This document shows, one piece after another, positions 33,126 to 42,501 of a DNA stretch of 64,000 bases (the stretch's first letter is position 1; every line of letters starts with the position of its first letter). A program made the translations under genes and the position numbers. The DNA lies in the NCBI RefSeq assembly GCF_016757965.1, contig NZ_JAEKIW010000001.1, positions 152,751 through 216,750 on the forward strand. Reading direction: 5' to 3'. The notes beneath the pieces were generated by a model. That model worked only from the letters and a program-made list of their open reading frames with translations, had not been told where the DNA came from and ran no database searches. Source of the stretch: Archaeoglobus neptunius (GTDB lineage Archaea > Halobacteriota > Archaeoglobi > Archaeoglobales > Archaeoglobaceae).

Positions 33126-34436
33126 CTAGAATTTAAGAACTCTTGCAGAAACCACTATTGGATCCCAGATTGGGGTGAATGGTGGGGCATAGCCAAGATC
33201 GGCAAAGAAAATATCTCTTGTCGTAAATCCAGCCTGAATCATTGATGCAAAAACGTTCACCCTCATCGCAACATCTGCCCCCAGAACCTGGGCTCCGAGC
33301 ACCCTGTTCGTCTCCTTCTCAGCAACAACTTTCAGCGTGGTATCCCTCGCTCCCGGATAGTAATGCACTCTTGTTTTCGCCTTTATCGTTGCGGTTTTGA
33401 CTTCAAAACCTTCATTTATCGCTGCCTTCTCCGTCAATCCAGTAGCACCGATTTCAAAGTCAAAAAACTTTGTAAGCTGCGTCCCGAGCACCCCGGGAAA
33501 CTCAATGTCCCCACCGGCAGCGTTTACACCCGCAACGTACCCCATTTTGTTTCCCGGCGGGGCGAGTGGTATCCAAACCCTCTTTCCTGTAATCATGTGT
33601 ACGGTTTCCGCACAGTCTCCGGCGGCGTAAACGTTTTCAATGTTTGTCTGCATCCTGCTGTCCGTCCATATTGCCCCTGTTTCACCGATTCTGCATCCTA
33701 TCTGCTCTGCAATTGCCGTGTTCGCCTTAACCCCTGTTGCAACTATAACAACATCGGCAGGGTACTCACCCTTATCGGTTACAACCTTTCTAACCATTTC
33801 GTTTCCTTCAAAGGCCAGCACCCTTTCCTGGAGTCTGAGATCAACCCTTTTCTCAATCTCCTGCCTCACGGTTTCGGCAACATCCTTATCAAGATTTGGT
33901 AGCGGCTGGTCTAGATACTCAATTACGGTTACCTTCTTACCCTGTTCTGCAGCAGCCTCCGCCATCTCCACACCGACGTATCCCGCACCCACTATTACCA
34001 CATTACGAGCCTTAATGACTGCATTCCTGAGTTCTTCTGCCTGTGACGGGTGTCTGACAGTAAAAACATTCTTCAAATCGAGTCCCTCAAAGGGTGGAGT
34101 CTTGGGTAACGCTCCGGTAGCTATTATAAGCTTATCCCACTCGTATTTTTTCTCCTGTCCGTTCTCCAAAACCCTAATGAATCCATCTCCTGCCTCCACA
34201 ACTCTGGCATTCATGTGTAGATCAATTCCCCTCTTTTCCCTGAAAAACTCCGGTGGATAGTACATCAGATGAGAAGGGTCTGAAAGTCCCTCAACGACGT
34301 ATGGAATGCCGCACGGGGCATGGCTTACAAAACTGGTCTCTTCAAAAACAATCACGTCCCATCCTGACTTCAGAGCCTTTACCCTTGAAGCAGCACTCAT
34401 TCCTGCTGCTCCACCGCCAACCACAACAACTTTCAT
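33126..34436 (-). CDS. CoA-disulfide reductase/NADH-oxidase family flavoprotein
   Basis: The 436-residue enzyme belongs to the pyridine nucleotide-disulfide oxidoreductase superfamily. It has an N-terminal FAD Rossmann motif VVVVGGGAAGMSAASRV (3-19), the single redox cysteine Cys42 in SHAPCGIPY, an NAD(P)H Rossmann motif VVIVGAGYVGVEMAEAAA near 150 and the second FAD motif NVYAAGDCAE near 268. Relatives reduce CoA disulfide, polysulfide, sulfur or oxygen with NAD(P)H. In a sulfur- or metal-reducing archaeon CoA-disulfide or polysulfide reduction is likely, though the choice cannot be made from sequence. It is probably co-transcribed with the downstream FAD-linked dehydrogenase. Confidence 0.88.
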   Translation of the reverse strand: MKVVVVGGGAAGMSAASRVKALKSGWDVIVFEETSFVSHAPCGIPYVVEGLSDPSHLMYYPPEFFREKRGIDLHMNARVVEAGDGFIRVLENGQEKKYEWDKLIIATGALPKTPPFEGLDLKNVFTVRHPSQAEELRNAVIKARNVVIVGAGYVGVEMAEAAAEQGKKVTVIEYLDQPLPNLDKDVAETVRQEIEKRVDLRLQERVLAFEGNEMVRKVVTDKGEYPADVVIVATGVKANTAIAEQIGCRIGETGAIWTDSRMQTNIENVYAAGDCAETVHMITGKRVWIPLAPPGNKMGYVAGVNAAGGDIEFPGVLGTQLTKFFDFEIGATGLTEKAAINEGFEVKTATIKAKTRVHYYPGARDTTLKVVAEKETNRVLGAQVLGADVAMRVNVFASMIQAGFTTRDIFFADLGYAPPFTPIWDPIVVSARVLKF

Positions 34437-34523
34437 GGTTTATTATTCTCCAAGTTCAATTTATGCTTTTCGCGGATTTGCTGAAAAATACAAATTTATA
34501 ATCCGTTCATCAGACTTCGGCCC

Positions 34524-35345
34524 ATGATAATAACCGATGACCACATGCATCTTTACAATAATCTCAAACTTAAGGCACTGGAACAGTTCAGGAATGCTAG
34601 CGGAACTCACGTATTTCTGGTTAACCTGCTTTGCCATCACTACGGTGTTAAACCAGAAAAGGGTATGGATTTTGCTGAGGTCTTTGATAGGCATGTGTCT
34701 CTGGTGAACAGGGCAAACAGAATAGTTAAAGCTTATGCAGTTCTTGGAGTTCATCCGGCAGAAATAACCGTTCTTGGAGACAGACTTGGATATGAGAGAG
34801 CCGCAGAAATAATGAAAGATGCACTCGAGCTGGCAGGAAGATACGTCGAGGAGGGAAAGGCGGTGGCTCTGAAGTCGGGACGACCCCACTATCCGGTAAG
34901 CAGACAGGTATGGAAGCTGAGCAATGAAGTTCTGATGCATGCATTTGAGGTCGCAAAAGATGTCGGATGCGCCGTACAGCTCCACACGGAAAGCTACACA
35001 AAAGAGGGTATGATGGAGATAGCGAAAATGGCTGACAGGGCAGGTTTGAAAAGAGAGAAGGTCGTGAAACACTTCTCACCAGCAAGAGTGAAGGAATTTG
35101 AGGAAATCGGTATTTTCCCCTCTATACTTGCCGGAAATGACAACGTTCTGAAGGCTGCAACTCAGGGAGATAGATTTACGGTGGAGACGGACTACATAGA
35201 TGACCGCAGGAGGCCCGGGGCAGTACTCGGTCCAAAAACGGTTCCCAGAAAGATGAGGGAACTGCTGGAAAAAGGTTATGATGAGGACTTCATCTACAAA
35301 ATATGTGTCGAGAACATCGAGAGGGTTTACGGGGTAGAGTTATGA
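34524..35345 (+). CDS. TatD-like metal-dependent hydrolase
   Basis: The 273-residue TIM-barrel hydrolase has the N-terminal metal motif DDHMHL (Asp-x-His-x, 5-10), a middle glutamate or lysine region [11 protein letters not shown] near 112, LHTESYT with His near 150, a further histidine in VVKHFSPA near 178, and a late aspartate in VETDYIDD near 214. The pattern resembles TatD/amidohydrolase-type enzymes; DNase or phosphoesterase activity cannot be settled. A TATA-like AATTTATAATC is about 25 bases before the ATG, with no Shine-Dalgarno. It is divergent from the flavoprotein gene and its stop overlaps the endA start (ATGA). Confidence 0.8.
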   Translation: MIITDDHMHLYNNLKLKALEQFRNASGTHVFLVNLLCHHYGVKPEKGMDFAEVFDRHVSLVNRANRIVKAYAVLGVHPAEITVLGDRLGYERAAEIMKDALELAGRYVEEGKAVALKSGRPHYPVSRQVWKLSNEVLMHAFEVAKDVGCAVQLHTESYTKEGMMEIAKMADRAGLKREKVVKHFSPARVKEFEEIGIFPSILAGNDNVLKAATQGDRFTVETDYIDDRRRPGAVLGPKTVPRKMRELLEKGYDEDFIYKICVENIERVYGVEL

Positions 35346-36262
35346 CGCTCTCAGAAAACTTTGCGGTAATAAATGCAAAAAAGTCAATCGAAAGAAGGGG
35401 TTTTGGTGTAAAAAAGGGAGATAAAATTTACCTTCATCCGATAGAGGCTGTTTACCTCCAGATGAGGGGTATAGCAAACTTCGGGGAAATGTCAGAGGTC
35501 CTTGAGTGGGCTCAAGATCAGATGGAGGATTTTTCCACGTACTATTTTGTCTACGAAGATCTGAGAGACAGGGGAAACAGAGTAAGAATTCAGGGAGAGT
35601 ATCTCTTAACGAACAGAGCCTATCTACCCATTTCAGAAAGAAAAAAAGTTCGGATCGCAGAAATAGCTGAGAAGGCAGAGAGTTTCAAAGATTTTCGACT
35701 GGCTGTTGTTGATGAGGAAAGCGAGATAACATACTATCGGGTGTATGAACCGGATATGACGGGAGAACAGGTAGAGGAGATATGTGAAATCAGGGGCATA
35801 GTGCTCAAAGATCGTGTACTGACACCTGATACGGAAATATTCAAGAAGTTCTTTTTCGGAAGTTACAAGGGTGAGTTCGTGGCACTCTCCCTTATTGAAA
35901 GTGTTTATCTGGCAGAAATGGGGGTCCTGAAAATTTTGAACGGTGATGTGAAGACGCTTGTTGAAACTGCCAGAAAGGTGGAGGATAACTTTGACAGAAG
36001 ATATGAGGTTTACAAAGACCTTAAAACAAGAAAATTTGTGGTCAAAACTGGCTACAAGTTCGGCTGTGATTTTAGAATATACAGAAAGGTTACAGGTGCT
36101 GATGATCTCCCGCATTCTGAGTATCTCATAGACATCACAGATGACAGGACCATGAAGCTCAGCGAAATCGCCAGGGCCGTTAGGCTTGCACAAAACGTCC
36201 GGAAAAGGATGGTGTTCGTTTTTGGAAATAGATACATCTGTTTTGAGAGGGTGAAAATATGA
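35342..36262 (+). CDS. endA: tRNA-splicing endonuclease EndA, two-repeat (alpha2) type
   Basis: EndA removes introns from precursor tRNAs at bulge-helix-bulge motifs. The 306-residue protein is a fused two-repeat form as in Archaeoglobus fulgidus (305 residues by memory). The C-terminal repeat holds the catalytic triad: Tyr247 in GCDFRIY, His258 in DLPHSEYL and Lys288 in [10 protein letters not shown], one position later than the A. fulgidus numbering I recall. ATG 35342 overlaps the preceding stop (ATGA); an earlier in-frame start would lie inside the TatD-like gene. The 3' end overlaps the NTPase gene by 4 bases. Confidence 0.95.
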   Translation: MTLSENFAVINAKKSIERRGFGVKKGDKIYLHPIEAVYLQMRGIANFGEMSEVLEWAQDQMEDFSTYYFVYEDLRDRGNRVRIQGEYLLTNRAYLPISERKKVRIAEIAEKAESFKDFRLAVVDEESEITYYRVYEPDMTGEQVEEICEIRGIVLKDRVLTPDTEIFKKFFFGSYKGEFVALSLIESVYLAEMGVLKILNGDVKTLVETARKVEDNFDRRYEVYKDLKTRKFVVKTGYKFGCDFRIYRKVTGADDLPHSEYLIDITDDRTMKLSEIARAVRLAQNVRKRMVFVFGNRYICFERVKI

Positions 36263-36780
36263 GGGTCGTGGTTGGTTCCAAGAATCCCACGAAAGTTGAG
36301 GGTACCAGACAGGCATTCTTGCAGTATTTTGAGGACGTGGAGGTTACAGGTGTGGAGGTGAAAACGGACATTCCTTCCCAACCCTTCGACGGTGAAACCA
36401 TAACAGGAGCAATTGAGAGGGCTAAAAAATCTTACTCCAGCGAATATGACTTCTCTGTTGGTATTGAAGCAGGGCTTTTCAGATTTGATGGGACGATTAC
36501 AGGCTATATCGATTTTCAGGTGGCAGCCATCTACAATGGAAAGGTTTACACCCTAGGTTTCGGTCCCGGATTTGAGTATCCCCCAATGGTAATCGGTGAG
36601 GTGCTTAAGGGAAAGGAAGTTGGAGATGTAATGTCAGAACTTTCAGGAATAGAGGATCTCGGGAAAAAGACCGGAGCGGTGCATTACCTCAGCAAAGGTG
36701 TGATTTCAAGGACCGAACTGGCAAGACTGTCAGTCACTATGGCTTTAATACCCTGGATTAACAGGGAACTTTACCTATGA
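36259..36780 (+). CDS. Inosine/xanthosine triphosphatase-like NTPase (DUF84/YjjX type)
   Basis: The 173-residue protein hydrolyses non-canonical purine nucleoside triphosphates in the characterised members of this family. The opening [18 protein letters not shown] (3-20) is the nucleotide-binding strand-loop. [19 protein letters not shown] near 37, [11 protein letters not shown] near 67 and the late [13 protein letters not shown] near 153 are the usual signatures. The length is normal. Its ATG overlaps the endA stop and its stop overlaps the radical SAM gene start (ATGA), making a tightly coupled run of four genes beginning at 34524. Confidence 0.87.
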   Translation: MRVVVGSKNPTKVEGTRQAFLQYFEDVEVTGVEVKTDIPSQPFDGETITGAIERAKKSYSSEYDFSVGIEAGLFRFDGTITGYIDFQVAAIYNGKVYTLGFGPGFEYPPMVIGEVLKGKEVGDVMSELSGIEDLGKKTGAVHYLSKGVISRTELARLSVTMALIPWINRELYL

Positions 36781-37619
36781 GAGTCATTCGTCCATTTGAT
36801 CCGTGGAAATCGAAACTGTGCACATGCCCAGAAAAATACTCCTTCAATCCTTACACAGGTTGCGCCCATGACTGCACTTACTGCTACGCCACCTACATAC
36901 CAAACTTCCGTCATCTGAGAGAAAAGAAGGACCTGTTCAGAAACCTTGAGAGAGACCTGAAAACATTACCCCCGGATTCCCTGATCTCGATGTCCAACAG
37001 TTCAGATCCGTATCCGCCTGTGGAAAGACAGAGAGAGATTACCAGAAAATGTCTCAGCATCATGAGAGAGTATGACGTAAGGCTGCTGGTGGTTACGAAA
37101 AGCGACATTGTGGTGAGAGATCTGGATATACTGTCCGAGATGCGGTGTGCAGTAAGCATAACCATCACGGGACTCGACTTTCTCGAACCCAATGCACCGC
37201 CAACTGAGAAAAGAATTGATGCCCTGAGGAAAGTAAAAGATGCGGGTCTGCCAGCAATACTGCGATTTGATCCTGTAATTCCGGAAATTAATGAAAATCG
37301 ACTGGATATAATCGATCGCAGTAACCCGGATCATGTTGTGACGTCGACCCTCAAGTTGAAGCCGGATTCTCTTGCAAGAGTTTCAAAGATCCTTCCCGGA
37401 TTGAACGAAAGATATCGGGAGAGAGTAGGCAGGTATTACTACATGAAAAGAGAGGACAGGTACAGGATAATGAAAAGGATAGAAGAATTCTGCCTGGACA
37501 TCGGGATTAGCTGCGCCTTCTGTAGAGAAGGTTTTGAATTCCGTGCAGAATCCTGTGACGGAAGTCATCTGGTTAGCACAGCACAAAATAACACATTAAA
37601 TAAGTTGAAAAATTTTTAA
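36777..37619 (+). CDS. SPL-family radical SAM protein
   Basis: The 280-residue radical SAM protein is related to spore photoproduct lyase-like and Rv2578c-like proteins. The cluster motif is CAHDCTYC (about 28-35), with a preceding CTCPEKYSFNPYTG segment, and the later MSNSSDPYPPVERQ near 72 is typical of this family. The C-terminus has further cysteines in GISCAFCREGF. The reaction is unknown; DNA photoproduct repair is proven only for the spore enzyme. The start overlaps the NTPase stop. T-rich sequence at 37608-37625 follows the stop and also contains the next gene's TATA-like box. Confidence 0.83.
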   Translation: MRVIRPFDPWKSKLCTCPEKYSFNPYTGCAHDCTYCYATYIPNFRHLREKKDLFRNLERDLKTLPPDSLISMSNSSDPYPPVERQREITRKCLSIMREYDVRLLVVTKSDIVVRDLDILSEMRCAVSITITGLDFLEPNAPPTEKRIDALRKVKDAGLPAILRFDPVIPEINENRLDIIDRSNPDHVVTSTLKLKPDSLARVSKILPGLNERYRERVGRYYYMKREDRYRIMKRIEEFCLDIGISCAFCREGFEFRAESCDGSHLVSTAQNNTLNKLKNF

Positions 37620-37659
37620 ATATTTCTGCCAAAAAAAGGAGAAACGGGAGGTGTGGGAA

Positions 37660-38124
37660 TTGAGCCTTGCCAAGCTATTTCTTCATGAAAGAACTGTAGA
37701 TATATTACTCAGAATCCTGGAAGCGGAGGATGCGAATGAGAAAATCTATCCCCTTCAAATATCAACCGACGTTGGTTCACCTTACAGCTATATTTCCAAG
37801 GTTCTCGGTGAATTCGAGAGGAATTCAATTGTTGAGAGCAAGGTAGAGGGGAGAATGAGGGTTATAACTCTCACAACCTACGGACGGAAGATTGCCGAAA
37901 TGCTGAGGGACTTGAGGAATGAGCTGGATAAAGACCTGAACGCCAGAAGGAGACTGGATATATTAAAGAGTCTTGCCGGAAATGGTAGAAAGGAAATGAA
38001 GGTGTGCCTTCCAATTTTAGCCGAACTTGAGATTTTGAAAAAATCCACGGATGATGAGGGTGTTGTGGTCGAGACGGAAAAGATTATGCGGGAACTGAGA
38101 AAGATTATTGAGGAGGTAGCATGA
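37660..38124 (+). CDS. Winged-helix transcriptional regulator
   Basis: The 154-residue protein has an N-terminal winged helix (about 10-80: DVGSPYSYISKVLGEFERNS is the recognition region, RMRVITLTTYGRKIAEML the wing and last helix). A helical C-terminal half is probably for dimerisation. It resembles archaeal MarR/PadR-like regulators. TTG 37660 is chosen because GGGAGGTG lies 6 bases upstream; GTG 37651 falls within that Shine-Dalgarno. A TATA-like TTTTTAAATATT near 37615 would give a leader of about 20 bases. The stop overlaps the M20 peptidase start, so it may regulate the downstream operon. Confidence 0.75.
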   Translation: MSLAKLFLHERTVDILLRILEAEDANEKIYPLQISTDVGSPYSYISKVLGEFERNSIVESKVEGRMRVITLTTYGRKIAEMLRDLRNELDKDLNARRRLDILKSLAGNGRKEMKVCLPILAELEILKKSTDDEGVVVETEKIMRELRKIIEEVA

Positions 38125-39332
38125 AACTTCTTGAGATTGTGGATGGTTACAGAGATGAAATGATCAGAACACTCTGTGACATTATCGAAATAAAAGCAAT
38201 ACCCCCGGAGTTTGATGGAGATGGTGAGTTCAGAAAGGCTGAATACCTTATGAAGCATCTTAAAGGTTTTGACTCCGTGGAGAGGTATGACGTCAGGGAT
38301 GAGAGAGTTAGTGATGGAGTCAGACCTAACATTGTGGCGAAGATAGAGGGTGCACTCGAGCGAACAATCTGGATTGTCGCCCATCTTGATGTCGTTCCCG
38401 AGGGTGACGAAAAACTCTGGAACACCCCTCCCTTTAAGGGCGTAGTTAAGGACGGCCGGATTTACGGACGAGGCAGTGAGGACAATGGACAGAGCATAGT
38501 TTCATCTCTTTTTGCCGCAAAAGCCATCATCGAAAGTGGCTACACTCCAAAATACAGTTTTGGAGTCGTTTACGTTGCTGATGAAGAGGCAGGAAGCAAT
38601 TATGGTATCAAACATCTGATTGAACAGGATATTTTCAGCAAAAATGATATGTTCATCATTCCAGACATAGGAACGCCGAAAGGTGATATGATAGAAATTG
38701 CTGAAAAAAGCATATTGTGGCTTAAATTTAAGGTATATGGTCAGCAAAGTCACGCAAGCATGCCCACAGGCGTCAACGCCAGCAGAAGGGCGATGGAGTT
38801 CATCCTGGACCTTGATCAGAAACTGCACTCCAAGTTCAACCGAAAAAACAACCTCTTCATCCCACCCCACTCAACATTTGAGCCAACAAAAAGAGAGAAA
38901 AATGTTGACAACATCAATACAATCCCAGGACTGGATGTAAGCTATATGGATTGCAGGATCATTCCGGACTACGATGTAGCAGAGGTTCTTGGCTACATAG
39001 AGGACATCAGGAATTTTCATGAAATGAGAGGAAACGGTAGAATTGAGGTTGAGGTTGTGCAAAAGGTGTCATCTCCACAAACACCTGAGACGGCAGTGAT
39101 AATAGGGAGACTGAAGAAGACGCTGGAGGTGCTGAGGGGCATTACTCCCAAACTCTACGGAATTGGAGGGAATACCTGCGCATCTTTCTTCAGACGGAAA
39201 GGATTTACCGAGACGGCGGCATGGTGCACGGCAGATGGTGTTGCCCATCAGGCAAATGAGTACTGTGTTATAGATCACATGGTCAACGATGCCAAGGTGT
39301 TTGCAATGCTTGCCTTCGATCCACAGTACTGA
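38121..39332 (+). CDS. M20-family metallopeptidase/deacylase (ArgE/DapE type)
   Basis: The 403-residue zinc-dependent amidohydrolase has metal ligands in VAHLDVVPEG (about 81-90, His and Asp), GSEDNGQ near 115 (Asp) and VADEEAGS near 150 (catalytic Glu-Glu), with the dimerisation domain between about 195 and 310 and a late histidine in GVAHQANEYC. The family includes acetylornithine deacetylase, succinyl-DAP desuccinylase and dipeptidases; the substrate is not evident. ATG 38121 overlaps the regulator stop. The MBL hydrolase and FAH protein follow closely. Confidence 0.88.
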   Translation: MKLLEIVDGYRDEMIRTLCDIIEIKAIPPEFDGDGEFRKAEYLMKHLKGFDSVERYDVRDERVSDGVRPNIVAKIEGALERTIWIVAHLDVVPEGDEKLWNTPPFKGVVKDGRIYGRGSEDNGQSIVSSLFAAKAIIESGYTPKYSFGVVYVADEEAGSNYGIKHLIEQDIFSKNDMFIIPDIGTPKGDMIEIAEKSILWLKFKVYGQQSHASMPTGVNASRRAMEFILDLDQKLHSKFNRKNNLFIPPHSTFEPTKREKNVDNINTIPGLDVSYMDCRIIPDYDVAEVLGYIEDIRNFHEMRGNGRIEVEVVQKVSSPQTPETAVIIGRLKKTLEVLRGITPKLYGIGGNTCASFFRRKGFTETAAWCTADGVAHQANEYCVIDHMVNDAKVFAMLAFDPQY

Positions 39333-39352
39333 GCAAGCAGGGAGGTGGTTGC

Positions 39353-40228
39353 ATGCACGGTGAATTCGTGGAGGTTGCGGAAAACGTCTATGCATACATC
39401 CAGGGGAGGGGTGAATGGTTCGTCAGCAACTCTGGATTGATAATCGGGGACAGATATGCTGTTCTCATCGACAGTCTGGCAAACGAGAGTAAAACGAGGT
39501 CCATGATTGAAAAAATTGAGGAAATAACCACCATGCCAATCAAACTTCTCGTAAACACTCATGGACATCCCGACCACGTATGGACAAATCACATGTTTGA
39601 TGCCATAACCATATGCCAGGAAAATGCAAGAAAAGAGACGATGAATGCCTTTGTAGAAATTTACCAGTCTCTTTTTCCAGATCTTGATTTTAGCGGAGCA
39701 AAAATTACACCACAGGACGTTACGTTCAGGGAATCTCTCAGCATAAATGCCGGTACGCAAATTCTGCTGAGATATTCGGGAGTAGCGCATACAACAGGTG
39801 ACTGCTATGTTTACCTGCCCGAGAAAAAAGTTGTCTTCTGCGGCGATCTGCTGTTTGCAAAGCCATGCACACCACTGGCTCTCGCAGGATCAGTCAAGGG
39901 GTATATAAACGCTCTAGAAGAGCTTCTAAAGCTTGATGCAGATGTATACATCCCCGGTCACGGAGGTATAGCCGGAAAAGAAGAGGTTGAGATCGAGAAG
40001 AGGTATCTGGAATTTGTTTATGAGGAAACAAGAAAGGGTATGGTAAGGGGACTTGGCGTGGATGAAATCGTTGAAAACATTGATCTAGGCGAGTTTTCTG
40101 AGTGGAACGAGGTGGAGAGAATATATGCCAACGTTGCGAGAGCCTACAGGGATATAAAGGGTGAGGACATGCAGTTTCAGGAAATTTTAGAGGTGGCAAA
40201 AAAGATGCTCGGGAAAAGGCTTAGATAA
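39353..40228 (+). CDS. Metallo-beta-lactamase-fold hydrolase
   Basis: The 291-residue MBL-fold protein has the metal motif NTHGHPDHVW (about 65-74, HxHxDH), a third histidine in GVAHTTGDCYVYLPEKK near 143, a bridging Asp in FCGDLLF near 163 and a last histidine in YIPGHGGIAG near 204. Thiol- or lactone-type hydrolysis is common in the family; the substrate is unknown. ATG 39353 is preceded by GGGAGGTGG. It lies 20 bases after the M20 gene and 18 bases before the FAH gene, suggesting one transcript and perhaps a shared catabolic route. Confidence 0.87.
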   Translation: MHGEFVEVAENVYAYIQGRGEWFVSNSGLIIGDRYAVLIDSLANESKTRSMIEKIEEITTMPIKLLVNTHGHPDHVWTNHMFDAITICQENARKETMNAFVEIYQSLFPDLDFSGAKITPQDVTFRESLSINAGTQILLRYSGVAHTTGDCYVYLPEKKVVFCGDLLFAKPCTPLALAGSVKGYINALEELLKLDADVYIPGHGGIAGKEEVEIEKRYLEFVYEETRKGMVRGLGVDEIVENIDLGEFSEWNEVERIYANVARAYRDIKGEDMQFQEILEVAKKMLGKRLR

Positions 40229-40246
40229 CCGCCGTCTACTACTGCT

Positions 40247-41239
40247 ATGAAGCTGGTCACGTTCGAAGTGCAGGGGGTTGAAAGGATAGGTTTTTTGCTG
40301 AATGGGAAAGTCGTCGACCTCACCCTGAGTTACGCAACGTATCTAAGAAATATCGAAGGAGAGACCACACCTCTGAGGATCGCAAATGCCAGAATTCCAC
40401 CAGATATGCTGAAATTTCTGGATGGAGAGGATAAAGCTCTCCTCGAAGCAAAAAAAGCCTGTGAATACGTCAGCAACATGATCGAGAATGGAAAAGAGGT
40501 CAGGGCTCCTAACGGGGCTGAAGTTGCTTACGAGATGGACATTGTCAGGCTGAAGGCCCCAATACCCAGACCGAGGCTCATGGTTGACTTTTCGACATTC
40601 GAAGAACACGTTAAGATGGCGTATGAGAAGCTCGGAATGGATGTGCCGAAAGAGTGGTACCAGATACCTGTCGGGTATAAAATGAATCCGTCATCCGTGA
40701 TTGGTACAGGCGAGCCAATCGTGTGGCCCAAATTTACTCAGCTCCTTGACTACGAGCTCGAGCTGGGGATAGTCATCGGAAAGAAGGGCAGGGATATAAA
40801 GAAAGAGGATGCCTACGAGCACGTTTTTGGGTACACAATTGTTAACGACGTGAGTGCAAGAGATATTGAACTGTTGGAGCTCAGGGCGATGCCTCTTGGC
40901 CCGTTAAAAAGCAAAGACTTTGACAACGGAACGGTGATTGGGCCGTGCATCGTCACGAGAGATGAAATCAAGGATCCCCACAACCTGAAAATGATAGCGA
41001 GAGTAAACGGAGAGGTATGGAGTGAAGCAAACACGAAGGATATGTACTGGAAAATCCCGGATCTGATAGAGCACCTCTCTAGAGATCAGACGATCTACCC
41101 AGGAACCGTAATACTCTCCGGCACTCCCGGGGGAGGTTGTGGAATGCATCTGGGCAGGCTTATCAGACCGGGAGATATAATCGAGATGGAGATCGAAGGA
41201 ATAGGCACCATTAGAAATCAGGTTGTGAAGGCTGAGTGA
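40247..41239 (+). CDS. Fumarylacetoacetate hydrolase family protein
   Basis: The 330-residue FAH-fold protein acts on beta-keto or acylpyruvate-type acids with a divalent metal. Metal-binding acidic residues lie in LLDYELELGIVIGKKGRDI near 165-183, with VNDVSARDIELLE near 203, SKDFDNGTVIGPCIV near 223 and the late ILSGTPGGGCGMHLGRL near 287. The N-terminal 100 residues form the extra domain seen in long members. It may be an acylpyruvase, hydratase or decarboxylase; the neighbours (M20, MBL) do not fix the pathway. No clear Shine-Dalgarno precedes the ATG. Confidence 0.87.
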   Translation: MKLVTFEVQGVERIGFLLNGKVVDLTLSYATYLRNIEGETTPLRIANARIPPDMLKFLDGEDKALLEAKKACEYVSNMIENGKEVRAPNGAEVAYEMDIVRLKAPIPRPRLMVDFSTFEEHVKMAYEKLGMDVPKEWYQIPVGYKMNPSSVIGTGEPIVWPKFTQLLDYELELGIVIGKKGRDIKKEDAYEHVFGYTIVNDVSARDIELLELRAMPLGPLKSKDFDNGTVIGPCIVTRDEIKDPHNLKMIARVNGEVWSEANTKDMYWKIPDLIEHLSRDQTIYPGTVILSGTPGGGCGMHLGRLIRPGDIIEMEIEGIGTIRNQVVKAE

Positions 41240-41291
41240 CTTCACAAAAAATCTTTAAATACTTTAAATCAAAAATAGCTTCGGTGAAAGC

Positions 41292-41660
41292 ATGGGGCTT
41301 ATAGACAAGATTCTCGGTAAGTCTGAAAAGATCAACATTGAGGAGTATGAGGAGCTTGACCTCAGCGAGTATGAGGCTGAGATCAGCAGCGAAGCTGCGG
41401 CATACATTAAGGTTGCAGAAGTTACTGGATTGAACGAAATTCCCGAGATAAAAAGAGAAATATACGACGGAAATATTGTGATTGCCGATATAGCCTTCAT
41501 AAAACATGACAAGCTCACACTCGATAGGGTACTTAAAGACCTGAGACAGCTCGCCGAGGACGTGAAGGGAGATATAGTTGGCCTTGGCGAGGACTATGTG
41601 ATCATAACCCCTACAGGAATGAAAATTGACAGAAACAAAATCAGAAGTACGGCAAGATGA
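41292..41660 (+). CDS. sepF: Archaeal SepF cell-division protein
   Basis: SepF anchors FtsZ filaments to the membrane during archaeal division. The 122-residue protein begins with a short amphipathic membrane-targeting helix (MGLIDKILGKSEK), an acidic linker, and the SepF core (about 37-118: AAYIKVAEVTGLNEIPEIK, GNIVIADIAFI, DRVLKDLRQLAEDVKGDIVG, YVIITPTGMKID). GGTGAAAGC precedes the ATG. A TATA-like TCTTTAAATACT near 41258 would give a leader of about 10 bases. The 3' end overlaps zpr1 by 4 bases. Confidence 0.92.
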   Translation: MGLIDKILGKSEKINIEEYEELDLSEYEAEISSEAAAYIKVAEVTGLNEIPEIKREIYDGNIVIADIAFIKHDKLTLDRVLKDLRQLAEDVKGDIVGLGEDYVIITPTGMKIDRNKIRSTAR

Positions 41661-42241
41661 TACCCTGCCCGAACTGCGGTGAAGAGCTCAAGACTGTGGT
41701 GTCAACGTACGAAGTTCCATTTTTTGGAAAGGTACTGCTGACCTCAATTAGCTGTAAGTGCGGGTTTAAACATGCTGATTCGATTGTTGTGGAAACAAGA
41801 GAACCTGTGAGATACACCATCAAGATCAACAGAAATAACCTCTTTACAAAGGTGATACGGTCAACCTCCGGTACAATAAGGATACCTGAAATAGGTGTCA
41901 GCGTTGAACCTGGACCGGCCAGTCAGGCGTTCATCACGAATCTGGAGGGGGTGCTTGACAGGATTGAGGGAATAGTAAGAACAGCGATGCGCTGGAATGC
42001 TGAAGATGAGGAGAAGGTCGGGAGGTGCAGGTGGATTCTTGAAAGAATACAAAACACGCTCCATGGGGAGGAGGAGCTAACCCTCATCCTAGAGGATCCG
42101 CTCGGAAACAGCCTTATAATCTCTGATGAGGCTTTTAGGGAGATAATGAGTAAAGAAGAGGCCGAGAGGTTGAAAAAGGGTCTGACCGTGATCGATATCA
42201 CCGGTCTGAACGAGGAGGAGCTTCTTGAAAGGAGTCAGTGA
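41657..42241 (+). CDS. zpr1: ZPR1-type zinc-finger protein
   Basis: The 194-residue archaeal ZPR1 homologue has a single zinc finger, CPNCGEELKTVVSTYEVPFF then CKCGF (Cys4/7 and near 33/35), followed by the ZPR1 beta domain (YTIKINRNNLFTKVIRSTSG, IPEIGVSVEPGP) and the helical LEGVLDRIEGIVRTAM segment. In eukaryotes ZPR1 binds elongation factor 1A as a folding chaperone; the archaeal role is probably similar but unproven. The start overlaps the sepF stop, so the two are co-translated. The 3' end overlaps tatA on the other strand by 44 bases. Confidence 0.88.
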   Translation: MIPCPNCGEELKTVVSTYEVPFFGKVLLTSISCKCGFKHADSIVVETREPVRYTIKINRNNLFTKVIRSTSGTIRIPEIGVSVEPGPASQAFITNLEGVLDRIEGIVRTAMRWNAEDEEKVGRCRWILERIQNTLHGEEELTLILEDPLGNSLIISDEAFREIMSKEEAERLKKGLTVIDITGLNEEELLERSQ

Positions 42242-42464
42242 GTTCCTCAACAATTTTTTCCAGGTTCTCTTTTGATTTTTTCTCGAGTTCTTCATCCGAA
42301 ATCGGCTCTATTCCGTAAATTACTTCCAGCTCTATCATTCTCTTGGCCTTTTTGTACTCGGCGTAAAGCTTTCCAAGCTCCCTGGCAAAATCAGTCAACT
42401 TTTCCGGACCCATAAAAAGTACGGCAATTACAAGGACAAGCATCACCTCTCCCCAGCCGAGCAT
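42198..42464 (-). CDS. tatA: TatA/TatE-type twin-arginine translocase subunit
   Basis: The 88-residue protein has a short N-terminal membrane helix (GWGEVMLVLVIAVLFMG), the FxGPEKL hinge (MGPEKLTDFARELGKL) and an amphipathic then charged tail, as in TatA/B. It forms the pore-side component for exporting folded proteins such as cofactor-containing enzymes. tatC is not in the window. ATG 42464 is preferred over TTG 42467; a TATA-like GATATAAAC is about 27 bases upstream, so the message may be leaderless. The last 44 bases overlap the end of zpr1. Confidence 0.85.
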   Translation of the reverse strand: MLGWGEVMLVLVIAVLFMGPEKLTDFARELGKLYAEYKKAKRMIELEVIYGIEPISDEELEKKSKENLEKIVEELTDSFQEAPPRSDR

Positions 42465-42501
42465 CAATTGATGTTGACCCTCTGTTTATATCAACTTTCT
42501 G

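Noticed and set aside
33640..34260. 206-codon Ser/Thr-rich plus-strand frame
   Set aside because: It is antisense to the NADH-oxidase-like flavoprotein and has low-complexity composition typical of a shadow frame.
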